In this document: piece after piece, positions 35,701 through 46,993 of the stretch
Position numbering within the stretch: position 1 is the first letter of the stretch
Layout: each line of letters opens with the position of its first letter
Origin: Rhodanobacter sp.
GTDB taxonomy: Bacteria > Pseudomonadota > Gammaproteobacteria > Xanthomonadales > Rhodanobacteraceae
Direction: 5' to 3'
Assembly: GCA_004298045.1 (NCBI GenBank)
Contig: SCRM01000020.1
Location: 1-64,000 of the forward strand
Length of the DNA stretch: 64,000 bases
Notes under the pieces: generated by a model
The model's database searches: none
What the model was told of the DNA's origin: nothing
What the model saw: the letters and a program-made list of their open reading frames with translations, nothing else
Position numbers and translations under genes: made by a program

Positions 35701-36208
35701 CGAGCATGCCGCCGCACCACAGCGCCGGGTCGGTCAACAGCGCGCTGCGCAGGCCCGGCGGCTTGCCGCCCAGCACCGCAAACGACATCGCCACCGCCTT
35801 GAGCTGCAACGCGATGTACGGCAGCACGGCGACCACGGCAATCACCGCCACCACCGCCGCCAGGCCGTGCGACTTGCCGAAGCGCGCGCCGATGAAGTCG
35901 GCGATCGAGGTGATGTTGCGTTGGCGCGCCACTTCCACCAGCCGGCGCATCAGCCCGAAACCGAAGATCAGGAACAGCGCCGGGCCGAGGTAGATCGGCA
36001 GGTAGGCCAGGCCCTCGCGCGCCGCCGTGCCCACCGCACCGTAGAACGTCCACGACGAGCAGTACACGGCCAGCGCGAGGCTGTAGATGATGGGCCGCAG
36101 GCGCGGCTGGCGCGGATACAGCGGCCGGCGATCGCCAAACCACGCCACGCCGTAGAGCAGGCCCACATAGCCCAGCGCAACAAGCAGCAGTAGCCAGCCG
36201 GCGATCAA
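32708..36208 (-). CDS. Hybrid sensor histidine kinase with SLC5-type (SSSF) membrane domain, CbrA-like
   Basis: About 1166 residues from TTG 36208, or 1195 from ATG 36295. The first about 500 residues form some 12-13 membrane segments of the sodium/solute symporter fold ([37 protein letters not shown]). A PAS domain follows (about residues 680-790). Then comes the HisKA H-box [14 protein letters not shown], an ATP-binding domain ([13 protein letters not shown]) and a C-terminal receiver ([28 protein letters not shown]). This is CbrA-like, plus a receiver. It probably senses a nutrient or metabolite; ligand and partner regulator are unknown. TTG 36208 has GGGGGAA at good spacing and leaves a spacer to the divergent gene. 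Confidence 0.88.
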   Translation of the reverse strand: MIAGWLLLLVALGYVGLLYGVAWFGDRRPLYPRQPRLRPIIYSLALAVYCSSWTFYGAVGTAAREGLAYLPIYLGPALFLIFGFGLMRRLVEVARQRNITSIADFIGARFGKSHGLAAVVAVIAVVAVLPYIALQLKAVAMSFAVLGGKPPGLRSALLTDPALWCGGMLAVFAILFGTRSIDATEHHHGMVLAIALESLIKLVAFVALALFALKHGPGIAPTTQHVAAGFDQDIPALFFVQTGLAFVAMFCLPRQFQIGVVECEDTNDLRHARWLYPLYMLIVSLAVLPIVAAGTQLPLVRDGLADAWVLNLPLALNNHGMTLLAFVGGFSAATGMVIVAAVALSTMISNDLVMPALLRLRHLELDRRSDLSTLVLRVRRIAIVVLVAMAFGYYRLVADTENLAATGLLAFVAVAQLAPAIIAALYWRGASRHGIAAGMLAGFAVWLYTLLLPAMLHVGTWQQEGPLGLAWLRPQDLFQLGSNATPLLHGTLWSLAVNVSCLVFVSLRWRPSLEDRLHAALFVHPYAAKRGGAGDWRGRVVVADLRTIATRIVGKRGTERAFADYERRRGKALQPGESADRALIQHTERLLAGAVGAASARRILMSGLSGSGLDIAEAMALMDEASQELRFNRELLSSTLENVSQGISVVDAQMHVVAWNRRYLELFGYPDGMVYVGVPVAELIRWNAEHGECGPGEVDGHVQKRIGHLRAGTPHVFERVRADGSTIEMRGRALPGGGYVTTYTDVTAYKRAEQALIEANETLEQRVEKRTAELSEALVATAQARRVAEAANVSKTRFLAAASHDLLQPLNAARLFTSALRAQPQLDAESCQLAERIDAAFRAAEDLLDALLDTSRLDVGSYHPEPTSLALSEIFDSLHTQFAVLAEQRDLRLTVVPTKLAVRSDPQLLRRILQNFLSNAFRYTPEGGVLLGARRAGAGVRIEVWDTGPGIAADQQARIFGEFQRLDQPSPWGEKGLGLGLSICDRIAAMLGHQLALHSCPGHGSCFAVTVPRAAAAPVRRQGVRRAGSDEQLPLTVLCLDDDVAILDGMRALLSRWGVDCRTASNVASAAQELRRGPVDLILADYHLADDTDGLHALQDLRKVRNPLPPTALITADGSTALKQRARALGYPLLHKPVRPAALRALLSALARQHRTEPPAAKGQRM

Positions 36209-36285
36209 GCGTGATTCCCCCGCATGCCATGCCCAGGGTGCGACGCGACTTGTGCCGCGCAGCCGCCATCCGCCAGCATGGGTGC

Positions 36286-36924
36286 ATGCACGCAACTGGC
36301 GAATTCAGGACGATCAAGGTAGCAGAGCCCCTGCGGCCTGACGAGATTCACGTGTGGCAGGTGGCGCGCCCCAAAGGCGTGCGACGCGAGCCCCTGCTCG
36401 CGCTTTTGGCGGGCTACCTTGGGGTGGCGGTGGGTGACGTGGCGCTGACGACGGGCGAACATGGCCGGCCGGCGCTCGCCCGGCCACTCGCCGGCCGGCT
36501 CGATTTCAACTGGTCGCACAGCGGCGAGCTGGCGCTGGTGGCGCTCGCACATGGGGTGGCGCCGGGGATCGACATTGAGCTGGTGCGCACGCGCGCCAGC
36601 GCGTTGGAGATTGCCGAGCGGTTTTTCACCCACGCGGAATCCGCCTGGCTGCGCTCGCTGGAGGGCGAACGCCAGCAGCGCGCCTTCTTTGAGTTGTGGA
36701 CGGCGCACGAGGCGGTGCTGAAGGCTACCGGGAAAGGGATTTCGTTCGGTCTCGACCGGCTGGCCTTCGCCGCCACCGCGCAAGGCATGGCGCTGTGCCA
36801 CCTCGATGGCGACGACCCGGCGGCGTGGCACGTGCACCCGCTCGAGGTTGGCGCCGCCGCGGTGGCGACGCTGGCGTGGCGCGGCGCCCCGCGGCGCATT
36901 CGCTGCTACCCGCTTGCCCCGTAG
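36286..36924 (+). CDS. 4'-phosphopantetheinyl transferase (Sfp/AcpT type)
   Basis: 212-residue enzyme that transfers phosphopantetheine from CoA to carrier proteins. The conserved motifs are [24 protein letters not shown] (metal-binding Asp) and [18 protein letters not shown] (family WxxKEAxxKxxG). The usual KEA is HEA here, with the second Lys kept, so activity is likely. ATG 36286 ([10 protein letters not shown]) is preferred; in-frame ATGs further up (36211, 36229) lie in the spacer to the divergent kinase gene. No carrier protein or synthetase is in the window, so its target is not indicated. Confidence 0.85.
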   Translation: MHATGEFRTIKVAEPLRPDEIHVWQVARPKGVRREPLLALLAGYLGVAVGDVALTTGEHGRPALARPLAGRLDFNWSHSGELALVALAHGVAPGIDIELVRTRASALEIAERFFTHAESAWLRSLEGERQQRAFFELWTAHEAVLKATGKGISFGLDRLAFAATAQGMALCHLDGDDPAAWHVHPLEVGAAAVATLAWRGAPRRIRCYPLAP

Positions 36925-36973
36925 CGCCAATCGCGGCAGTGTGCATAGACCGTTTCCCACGCGTGTGCCCTGC

Positions 36974-37717
36974 ATGACCCTGCTCAGCGTCAACCTCAAC
37001 AAGATTGCCGTGTTGCGCAACTCGCGCGGCGGCAGCGAACCCGATATCTGCCGCGCCGCGCAAACCTGCATCGAAGCCGGCTGCGGCGGCATCACCGTGC
37101 ATCCGCGCCCGGATCAGCGTCACGTGCGCCCCGGCGACGTGCGGGCCCTGGCCGCGATGCTGCGCGGGCGGGTGGAATACAACATCGAAGGCAATCCGTT
37201 TGCCGCCGCACGCGGCGACTACCCCGGCCTGATTGCGCTGGCGCGCGAGGTGCATCCCGCGCAAGTGACGCTGGTGCCGGACAGCGACGGCCAGATCACG
37301 TCCGACCACGGCTTCACGCTCGCGCGCGATCTCGACACGCTGCGCCCGGTGGTGGCCGAGCTCAACGCCCTGGGCTGCCGGGTCAGCCTGTTCGTCGGCA
37401 CCGAGCCACAGGACTTCACCCTGGCCAAGGGCATTGGCGTCGCGCGCATCGAAATCTACACTGGCCCGTACGCCGAAGCCTTCGCCGCCGGCAAGCCGGA
37501 TGCCTTGCTCGCCACCTGCGCCAACACCGCGCGGCTGGCGATGAACGCCGGCCTCGCCGTCAACGCCGGCCACGACCTGAGCCAAGCCAACCTCGGCGCC
37601 TTCAAGGCCGCCATTCCTGGCTTGGCCGAGGTTTCCATCGGTCACGCCCTGATCGGCGAGGCGCTGTACCAGGGCCTGGCCACCACCGTGCGCAACTATC
37701 TGCAGATTTTGCGCTGA
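36974..37717 (+). CDS. pdxJ: Pyridoxine 5'-phosphate synthase
   Basis: 247-residue TIM-barrel enzyme that makes pyridoxine 5'-phosphate (vitamin B6) from 3-amino-1-hydroxyacetone phosphate and deoxyxylulose phosphate. [38 protein letters not shown] and [12 protein letters not shown] are all diagnostic. The start at 36974 is the family N-terminus. It follows the phosphopantetheinyl transferase gene by 49 bases and could be co-transcribed. Confidence 0.95.
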   Translation: MTLLSVNLNKIAVLRNSRGGSEPDICRAAQTCIEAGCGGITVHPRPDQRHVRPGDVRALAAMLRGRVEYNIEGNPFAAARGDYPGLIALAREVHPAQVTLVPDSDGQITSDHGFTLARDLDTLRPVVAELNALGCRVSLFVGTEPQDFTLAKGIGVARIEIYTGPYAEAFAAGKPDALLATCANTARLAMNAGLAVNAGHDLSQANLGAFKAAIPGLAEVSIGHALIGEALYQGLATTVRNYLQILR

Positions 37718-37754
37718 GCGGCCCAGCCGGCGGCGCCCGTTGCCTGGTTCCATT

Positions 37755-37925
37755 GCTGGTGGGTCGGGATTTATCCCGCCGAGGCCCTTCGCAAAGAGCC
37801 CGTCGGGCTGAAACCCGACGCGGCCTTGCGCAAGAAGCCGGTCGGGATAAATCCCGCCCGCCCCACGGAAACATTGCCACTCGCCGCAGGCAGCTTTGCC
37901 AAATCCCACATCCCCAATACCGACC
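37755..37925. repeat. Dispersed repeat (REP-like) downstream of pdxJ
   Basis: Contains two inverted copies of a GTCGGGATTTATCCCGCC-type palindrome (37763-37780 and 37840-37858), a central GTCGGGCTGAAACCCGAC palindrome (37802-37819), and a tail CTCGCCGCAGGC...CAAATCCC (from 37880). The central palindrome and the tail recur, with changes, near 50911 and 50940 before mnmE. It is therefore a dispersed repeat family distinct from the GTAGGAGCCCGC type at 1584. Confidence 0.75.
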
Positions 37926-37928
37926 CGC

Positions 37929-37964
37929 AAAAACGCCAACCCCCGCACGGGGCGGGGGTTGGCG
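37929..37964 (-). terminator. Rho-independent terminator of the tonB-exbBD operon
   Basis: Perfect 13-base stem (37934-37946 with 37952-37964, arms starting CGCCAACCCCCGC) and a 5-base loop. On the minus strand it is followed by five T residues. It starts 22 bases past the exbD2 stop. Confidence 0.9.
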
Positions 37965-37986
37965 CGGGTAACGCGGTCGAGCGGTA

Positions 37987-38397
37987 TTACTGGTTGTCGC
38001 CTTCGGTGAAACCGATCTTGACCAGGTTGTACTGCTTGGCGTCGGCCAGCACGGTAGCGACGTACTGGTAGGCGACGGCGTCCGCAGCCTTGATCTGGAT
38101 TTCCGGCTGGTTGGTCTGCTGCGCCACCACCGCGAACTGCGCCTTGAGGCCGTTCTCGTCCACCGGCGTGTTGTTCCAGTAGAGCGCGCCGCCCTGGTCG
38201 ATCTTGAGATTGATCGGCTCCGGCGGGTTCTCCGGCTGGTGCACGTTGGGGTTGGGCTGGGGCAGATCGATCTTGATCTTTTCCAGCGGGATCGGCGCCG
38301 TGATCATGAAGATGATCAACAGCACCAGCAGCACGTCGACCAGCGGCGTGACGTTGATTTCGGCCATCGGGCCGGAGGATTTCTGCACACCTGCCAT
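37987..38397 (-). CDS. exbD2: ExbD-type biopolymer transport protein (second copy)
   Basis: 136-residue single-helix protein of the TonB system. The N-terminus AEINVTPLVDVLLVLLIIFMI holds the conserved membrane Asp that carries the proton path, followed by ITAPIP and a periplasmic domain. It is paralogous to the adjacent exbD1 (38400). Tandem exbD genes after tonB-exbB are typical of xanthomonads, where the second ExbD has specialised uptake roles in some species. The start lies 2 bases after the exbD1 stop. Confidence 0.92.
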   Translation of the reverse strand: MAGVQKSSGPMAEINVTPLVDVLLVLLIIFMITAPIPLEKIKIDLPQPNPNVHQPENPPEPINLKIDQGGALYWNNTPVDENGLKAQFAVVAQQTNQPEIQIKAADAVAYQYVATVLADAKQYNLVKIGFTEGDNQ

Positions 38398-38399
38398 CG

Positions 38400-38825
38400 T
38401 TACTGCTCCCCGGCGCTCGGCAACGGCGCTTGCGTCATGAAACCGACATGCACCATGCCCTGGCCCTTGGCATCACCGATGGCCTTGCGCACCACCTTCC
38501 ATTCGATGTTCTTGTCGGCACGAATCTGCAGCTCCGGCTGCGGCGATTTCTGCGCCTCGATCGCCAGCTGGCCCTTGAGCTCCTGCTCGGACACCTGGTG
38601 ATCCTGGTAGTACATCGTGCCGTCTTCCTTGATGGCGAGGTCGAGCGGGGGCGTATCGATTTTCGCCTCGTCGCTCTTGGGGTTGGCAAGCGGCACCGTG
38701 ACGGTGATCGGATGCGACATCAAGGGCGCGGTGATCATGAAGATGATCAGCAGTACCAACATCACGTCGACCAGCGGCGTGACGTTGATATCCGACATCG
38801 CGCCGCCATCGGAATTTGCGGCCAT
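38400..38825 (-). CDS. exbD1: ExbD-type biopolymer transport protein (first copy)
   Basis: 141-residue ExbD with SDINVTPLVDVMLVLLIIFM containing the essential Asp, and a periplasmic domain (ALEAQKSPQPELQIRAD-like region). With ExbB it forms the proton-driven motor that energises TonB. It lies 18 bases after exbB in the tonB-exbB-exbD1-exbD2 operon. Confidence 0.93.
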   Translation of the reverse strand: MAANSDGGAMSDINVTPLVDVMLVLLIIFMITAPLMSHPITVTVPLANPKSDEAKIDTPPLDLAIKEDGTMYYQDHQVSEQELKGQLAIEAQKSPQPELQIRADKNIEWKVVRKAIGDAKGQGMVHVGFMTQAPLPSAGEQ

Positions 38826-38843
38826 GATTCGGTTCCTCGCTGA

Positions 38844-39578
38844 TTACTTGACGCGCGAGCCGGTCGCGAAGAAGTCGTGCAGGTCATGCGCGAATTCATC
38901 GAAGCGGGCAAAGATCACGCGGTTCGAGCGGTTGAACGCATTGAAGGCGAACACGGCCGGGATGGCGGTGAACAAGCCGATGGCGGTCATGATCAGCGCT
39001 TCGCCGACGGGGCCGGCCACGGCGCTCATCGAGGCGTTGCCGGTGGCGGCAATGCGGATCAAGGCGTGGTAGATGCCCCACACGGTACCGAGCAGGCCGA
39101 CGTACACGGCGGCGGAACCGACGGTGGCGAGCAGCGTCAAGCCGGTTTCCATCCGCAGCGTTTCGCGGGCCACGGCCTGGCGCAAGGCACGGTCGAGGAA
39201 CTCGGAGCGGCTGAGCGACTGGGCCAGACCGTTGTTCTCGGCTACCGCCTGCTGGTGATGGGCCACCGCAGCCGCGGCGTCCAGCGCGATCTTGGAGAAC
39301 GGTTCGCCCTTGGGCTGGGCTTCGAGCTCGCGGATGGCATCCTGCGTGGAGGGGTTGCCCCAGAACGCATCGATCACCTTGTTGGCGCGCGACGACACCA
39401 CGAAATTGCGGATGGTGTTGGCGATGATGAAGTACCACGACAACAGCGAGAGCACCACCAAGACGACGAAGACGATCCAACCCAAAGCGTCGAAGTTCTC
39501 GGCGAGGTTGGCGAAGCCCATCTGCTTCATGGCTTCCGAATTGGTGTTGCCGGTTGGTGCAGGAGTCTGTAGGAACAT
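38844..39578 (-). CDS. exbB: ExbB/TolQ-type proton channel protein
   Basis: 244-residue MotA/TolQ/ExbB family protein with three membrane helices (about residues 30-52, 140-165 and 185-207). LATVGSAAVYVGLLGTVWGIY is the core family motif, and GPVGEALIMTAIGLFTAIPAV the C-terminal helix. The call ExbB, not TolQ, rests on its position between tonB and exbD. The leader between tonB and exbB is 50 bases. Confidence 0.93.
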   Translation of the reverse strand: MFLQTPAPTGNTNSEAMKQMGFANLAENFDALGWIVFVVLVVLSLLSWYFIIANTIRNFVVSSRANKVIDAFWGNPSTQDAIRELEAQPKGEPFSKIALDAAAAVAHHQQAVAENNGLAQSLSRSEFLDRALRQAVARETLRMETGLTLLATVGSAAVYVGLLGTVWGIYHALIRIAATGNASMSAVAGPVGEALIMTAIGLFTAIPAVFAFNAFNRSNRVIFARFDEFAHDLHDFFATGSRVK

Positions 39579-39628
39579 AACGCTACCCTTGGAAAGTCAG
39601 GCGGGAACGGTGAGGACGGTAACCGGTA

Positions 39629-40288
<660 letters not shown>

Positions 40289-40486
40289 CTGGGACTAATC
40301 GGGAACTGGGAACGGAGAAAGCGTTGCCGCAAGCTTGCCGAGTGTCGTCCGACCTATGGACGGCATCGACCGCTTGGGCTACGCAGGGAAGGTTCGAACG
40401 GTACAACAGCATTCGGCTTTTGTATAGCACCCATGCCTTGGTCGAATGGACGTCCATTTGCAAACATGGGTGCGGCAGCCGCCTGC

Positions 40487-41770
40487 TTACTTGCCAGCGG
40501 CCTGCTTGCGCAGCCAATCCTGGGCCTTGGCCGCGGTTTCCGGATCCTTGGCGGCCGCCTTCATGGCGGCGATCGCCGCCGGCTTGTCCTTGAGCTGGCG
40601 GTTCGACTCGGCAAGCAACATGTAAGCGTTGCCCTTGTGCTTGACGCCCTTGGCCAGCGCCTTGGTGAGCCAAGTGCGGGCATCGCCAAACTTCTGCTGC
40701 TGGAAGTAGACGCGGGCGATGGAGTTGTCGAGCTCGCCATCGGTCGCCAGCGGGGCGCCCTGCTGGTAGTAGCCCAACGCCTTGGCATCGTTCTCGCCGA
40801 TGGCGGCAGCGTCGCCGGCGAGCTTGTAGTGGTCGGCGCTGGGCTTGATCGCGCCCTTGGCCACGCCATCGTCGAACACCTTGAGCGCATTGGCGCTGCC
40901 GGTCTTCAGATCGCCGCCGTTTTGCGCCTGCAGCAGGTAGGCCTTGACCAGGTTGACCCAGTCGCCCTCGTCCTTCAGCGCGCCATTGGTGCGCCCCTGC
41001 TCCAGCACCTTGATGGCGCCGGCGTAATCCTGTTGCTGCAGGAGGATGGCGCTGGCGTTGTGCAGCATGCCGCTGTCGGTCGGGTTCTTTTCATATTCGG
41101 CCACCGCCATCTTGGCCGCGTCGGCACCCTGCCCCGATTCGGCATAGCTCGCCATCAGGATCTGGTTCCAACTGTCCTTCGGCTTGTCGGTCAGCGACTT
41201 GGCCTTCTGGATGGCCGCAATCGCTTCCGGATATTTGTTGAGGCGGTAGTAGTCGTTGCCCGCGAGTGCATAGGAGTCGGCGGTTTCGCGCTTGCCCTCA
41301 TCGCGCCACTTCTGCAGCGTGTCGAGCGAGGCCTGGTATTGCTGGTCCGCCTGGTAAAGCTGGGCCAGCTCGTACATCAGGCCGAAATAGGTGTCGTTGG
41401 GCATCACGCCGATGTCGATCGACTTTTTCAGCATGCTGATCGCGGTCTTGACATCGCCCGCATTGAAATTGACGTTGGCGAGGCCTTGCAGGGCAATCGC
41501 CTGCGCGTACTTGCTTTTGCTGCTGTCGATGATCGGCTGCAGCAGCTGTTCCGCCTTGGCCTTGTCCCCGCCATTGACCGCGTCCAGACCTTCGTTCAGC
41601 GTCTTCTGTTCTTTTGCGCTGGTGAGATCCAGCTTGGGCGCAACCCGGGTGGTGTTGGGGTATTCGGTCTTCTGCGGTGCCGGCTTGTCCTTTGCACAAG
41701 CGGGTGCCGCGGCAAACGTCAAGGCCAGCGCGGCGCCAGCGAGCATGGTGAACAAGGGCGTGTGCTTCAT
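40487..41770 (-). CDS. Secreted/periplasmic TPR-repeat protein
   Basis: 427 residues with a Sec signal peptide (TPLFTMLAGAALALTFAAAPACA). The mature part contains roughly 8-10 tetratricopeptide-like helix pairs (ANVNFNAGDVKTAISMLKKS, DYYRLNKYPEAIAAIQKAKS, HNASAILLQQQDYAGAIKVL, ARVYFQQQKFGDARTWLTKA). TPR arrays bind peptides; partner unknown. The position between tonB and gyrB is common in xanthomonads, but no specific role is known to me. It has its own leader of about 200 bases after gyrB. Confidence 0.85.
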   Translation of the reverse strand: MKHTPLFTMLAGAALALTFAAAPACAKDKPAPQKTEYPNTTRVAPKLDLTSAKEQKTLNEGLDAVNGGDKAKAEQLLQPIIDSSKSKYAQAIALQGLANVNFNAGDVKTAISMLKKSIDIGVMPNDTYFGLMYELAQLYQADQQYQASLDTLQKWRDEGKRETADSYALAGNDYYRLNKYPEAIAAIQKAKSLTDKPKDSWNQILMASYAESGQGADAAKMAVAEYEKNPTDSGMLHNASAILLQQQDYAGAIKVLEQGRTNGALKDEGDWVNLVKAYLLQAQNGGDLKTGSANALKVFDDGVAKGAIKPSADHYKLAGDAAAIGENDAKALGYYQQGAPLATDGELDNSIARVYFQQQKFGDARTWLTKALAKGVKHKGNAYMLLAESNRQLKDKPAAIAAMKAAAKDPETAAKAQDWLRKQAAGK

Positions 41771-41913
41771 GACGATCCTCGTGTCGGGTGGTGGTTTACG
41801 CGCAACGGCGTAGGGGATCGCAGAGCCTACTCTGACGCCGCGGTGAATGACAAGCGGCGTTGCGGCAAAAAAGCTCTTGCGAGATCAACCACTTGCGCGC
41901 GTACACGCCATAC

Positions 41914-41943
41914 CCTCACGCACGGCACGGCCGGTGCGTGAGG
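41914..41943 (-). terminator. Possible transcript-end hairpin after gyrB
   Basis: A 10-base perfect stem CCTCACGCAC/GTGCGTGAGG (41914-41923 and 41934-41943) with a 10-base loop, 25 bases past the gyrB stop. On the minus strand the following bases lack a T-run, so intrinsic termination is doubtful; it may only stabilise the end. Confidence 0.4.
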
Positions 41944-41968
41944 CGATGGGCGGCGGCGCAGCGATCCC

Positions 41969-44440
<2,472 letters not shown>

Positions 44441-44475
44441 TCACGCAAGGGAGGGCCGCGCGACGCAATACGTCA

Positions 44476-45555
44476 TTATAGCAGTCGCGTCACCTGCCCC
44501 TGTTCCACGTGAAACAGGCAGTGCGGACGATCACGCAAAGACTCCGGCATGCTGGTACCGGTCACCAGCACCTGGGCCGAGCTTGCTGCCAACAGGTCAA
44601 CCAGGGTCGCCTGGTGCGCAGCGTCCAACTCCGAAGCAAGATCGTCGAGGCACACGATGGGCCACTCGCCGGTTTGCGCCGCCAGCAACTCGGCCTGCGC
44701 CAGCACGCAAGCCAGTGCGGCCAGTTTCTCCTGCCCGCGCGACAAGTGTTCCCGCTGTGGTGCCGCCGCGAACGTCAATGACCAATCGGCACGGTGGGCG
44801 CCCGCCGTGGTGTGCCCGCGCCCGAGATCCTTGCCGCGTTGTTCGGCGAGTTGCATCGCCAGGTCGTCCGCTTCGCCCCACCCGCGCCGATAGCGCAACT
44901 CCGCCATGCCAAGTTCGGGCAGCAAGGTTTGCGCCGCCGCGAGCAGCAAGGGGCGTAGCGCCGTGAGGTAATCCGCACGCAGGGTATCGATGGCGCGCGC
45001 GTGCTGGCCCAACTCCTGTTCCCATGGCGCGTACAGCGCCGAATCAGGTGGCGTTCCCGCGCGCAGCAGGCTGTTGCGCTGACGCAGCGCGCGTTGATAG
45101 CGCCGCCACGTTTCCAGGTAACCGTGTTCCACGTGAAACACGCCCCAGTCCAGAAACTGGCGGCGTTCCTCCGCACCACCGGCCATCAGTCCATGCGAAC
45201 CCGGCTCGAAACAAGTCACCGCACACTCGCCGATCAACACCCCGAGTGCCACCACCTCGCCGTCCAGTCGCGCTTCCCAGCGCGCGCCATCCCGGCCAAG
45301 TCCCAGGCGGCGTGCGCTGCCACCGGCGTGCCGTACCTCGGCATAGACCGCAAGTCGGCGTTCACCCCGCGCCAGCAAAGCCTCGCGTGCGCCACTGCGG
45401 AACGAACGTGCGTGCGAAAGCACGTAGGCAGCTTCCAGCACGCTGGTCTTGCCGGCGCCATTGGCGCCGATCAGCACGTTGAGGCCATCTCCCAGCGATA
45501 AATCCACCGCCCGCAGGCAGCGCACACCCTGCACCCGCAAACGTTCCAGCTTCAT
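44476..45555 (-). CDS. recF: DNA replication and repair protein RecF
   Basis: 359-residue SMC-like ATPase that loads RecA at gaps with RecO and RecR. Walker A GANGAGKTSVLEAAYVLS, the signature LSRGQEKLAALACVLAQAE and Walker B PIVCLDDLASELD are clear. Two perfect TGTTCCACGTGAAACA parS sites lie inside the gene, so those codons (about residues 139-144 and 347-352) are constrained at the DNA level too. The gene lies 86 bases downstream of dnaN, separated by a hairpin. Confidence 0.96.
   Translation of the reverse strand: MKLERLRVQGVRCLRAVDLSLGDGLNVLIGANGAGKTSVLEAAYVLSHARSFRSGAREALLARGERRLAVYAEVRHAGGSARRLGLGRDGARWEARLDGEVVALGVLIGECAVTCFEPGSHGLMAGGAEERRQFLDWGVFHVEHGYLETWRRYQRALRQRNSLLRAGTPPDSALYAPWEQELGQHARAIDTLRADYLTALRPLLLAAAQTLLPELGMAELRYRRGWGEADDLAMQLAEQRGKDLGRGHTTAGAHRADWSLTFAAAPQREHLSRGQEKLAALACVLAQAELLAAQTGEWPIVCLDDLASELDAAHQATLVDLLAASSAQVLVTGTSMPESLRDRPHCLFHVEQGQVTRLL
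44501..44516. promoter_or_regulatory. parS site 1 (ParB-binding)
   Basis: TGTTCCACGTGAAACA, a 16-base parS of the TGTTNCACGTGAAACA consensus, in the 3' part of recF. Its match to the ParB HTH type encoded at 9046 and its closeness to the origin make the assignment strong. Confidence 0.92.
45125..45140. promoter_or_regulatory. parS site 2 (ParB-binding)
   Basis: A second TGTTCCACGTGAAACA, identical to site 1 and 624 bases away, in the middle of recF. Paired, closely spaced parS sites near oriC are the usual nucleation centre for ParB. Confidence 0.92.
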
Positions 45556-45574
45556 GCCGGGCGCGCCATGCGAA

Positions 45575-45607
45575 AGCGCCGGGATGATGAGTCATCATCC
45601 CGGCGCT
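45575..45607. terminator. Long palindrome between dnaN and recF
   Basis: Two 16-base perfectly complementary arms (45575-45590 and 45592-45607) around a single G, with a TGAGTCA centre. It lies between the dnaN stop (34 bases) and the recF start (19 bases). It lacks a T-run, so it may attenuate or process the transcript, not fully terminate it. Confidence 0.6.
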
Positions 45608-45641
45608 CGAAGTGGCAGCATGGATCGCCTAGCCCCATCGG

Positions 45642-46742
45642 TTACAGCCGCAATGGCATGACCACGTGCCGTGCGTCTTCGCTGTCGCTCTCCTGGATCA
45701 GGCAACTGGATTGCGCATCACGCAGGCTGAGCTTGACCTTCTCGCCGCGCAGCGCGCCCAGCGCGTCCAGCAGATAACCGACGTTGAAGCCGACCGAAAG
45801 GTCGTCGACGTGGGTTTCGGCTTCCACTTCTTCCACCGCCTCTTCCTGCTCGGGGTTGTGCGCCACCAGCCGCAGCTTGCCGGGAGACAGCTCAAGCTTC
45901 ACGCCACGGTATTTCTCGTTGGACAGGATCGCCGCGCGTTGCAGGGCGCCGCGCAATACCTCGCGATCCAGCACCGCAATCTTGTCCGCCCCCAGCGGAA
46001 TGACAGCCTCGTAATCCGGGAACCGACCGTCGATCAGTTTGGAGGTGAATGTGACCCCGCCGCGCCGTACGCGCAGGTGGTTGCGGCCGAACTCCAGTTC
46101 CACCACGCCGTCGCCGGTTTCCAGCAGCCCAACCAGCTCGTTCACGCCCTTGCGCGGAATGATGATCTGGCGTCGGGTACTGACCGTGGTTGCCAGATTG
46201 GTCTCTTTCATGGCCAGCCGGTGACCGTCGGTGGCGACGCAACGCAGACTGTGTTCCTGCAGGTCGAGCAGCATGCCATTCAAGTAATAGCGCACATCCT
46301 GGTTGGCCATCGCGAAACTGGTGCGTTCCATCAGGTCGCGCAGCGCCTCTTCGGGCAGCGTCACTTTTTCCACCAGCTCGATCGACTCGATCAACGGGAA
46401 CTCGCTGGCAGCCAGTGTCGTCAGGGTGAAGCGGCTGCGTCCGGCGCTAACCGCCACGCGTTCCCCGTTCTGCTTGAAATCCACACTGACGCCATCGGGC
46501 AGGGCGCGGATGATGTCGAACAGCTTGCGCGCGGGGATGGTGGTTTCGCCGTCCACCAGTTTGTCTGCGGCTGCGGTGGCAATCATCTCCACCTCAAGAT
46601 CGGTGCCGGTCAGCGAGACCTGGTCGTTGGCGACTTTCACCAGCAGGTTGGCCAGTACTGGCAGCGTTTGTCGGCGTTCGACGACCCCGACCACTTGTTG
46701 CAGTGGTTTGAGCAACGCTTCCCGCTGGATGCTGAATTGCAT
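45642..46742 (-). CDS. dnaN: DNA polymerase III sliding clamp, beta subunit
   Basis: 366-residue ring clamp that tethers DNA polymerase III. The N-terminus MQFSIQREALLKPLQQVVGVVERRQTLPVLANL (read in part), the central GTDLEVEM and the C-terminal HVVMPLRL are standard, and the length equals that of E. coli DnaN. It is separated from dnaA by the 251-base spacer with DnaA boxes. Confidence 0.97.
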   Translation of the reverse strand: MQFSIQREALLKPLQQVVGVVERRQTLPVLANLLVKVANDQVSLTGTDLEVEMIATAAADKLVDGETTIPARKLFDIIRALPDGVSVDFKQNGERVAVSAGRSRFTLTTLAASEFPLIESIELVEKVTLPEEALRDLMERTSFAMANQDVRYYLNGMLLDLQEHSLRCVATDGHRLAMKETNLATTVSTRRQIIIPRKGVNELVGLLETGDGVVELEFGRNHLRVRRGGVTFTSKLIDGRFPDYEAVIPLGADKIAVLDREVLRGALQRAAILSNEKYRGVKLELSPGKLRLVAHNPEQEEAVEEVEAETHVDDLSVGFNVGYLLDALGALRGEKVKLSLRDAQSSCLIQESDSEDARHVVMPLRL

Positions 46743-46993
46743 GTGTGCGCGTCCTCTATGCCTGCTGTTCTGTCTTTAAAAAGAGTTGGTAGTTGTTGTG
46801 GTCGGCGTGGATAAGTGCATTTCGTCGATTAAACCATGTAAATCAATAACCTGCGCTACCTTCATGGGGTGCGGAAGGTGGTTGCGATGGCGTGGACGAA
46901 ATGTGGACAACTTTGCGTCGGTACTCACCCACCCATTATCCACAGCTTTCCCCCGAGCTTATCAAGAACTTGTGCGACGAGCGGCGAAAAACC
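46743..46993. other. dnaA-dnaN spacer with DnaA boxes (candidate oriC)
   Basis: Holds the perfect DnaA box TTATCCACA (46936-46944, plus strand) and two one-mismatch boxes on the minus strand (46806-46814, TTATCCACG, and 46902-46910, TTGTCCACA). It also has A/T-rich stretches about 46775-46800 and 46826-46853 that could be an unwinding element. In some xanthomonads the dnaA-dnaN spacer is the functional origin; here that is an inference. Confidence 0.6.

Noticed and set aside
32993-36193. 1066-residue plus-strand open frame
   Set aside because: It lies antisense to the hybrid sensor kinase, has low-complexity His/Arg/Gln composition and no domain.
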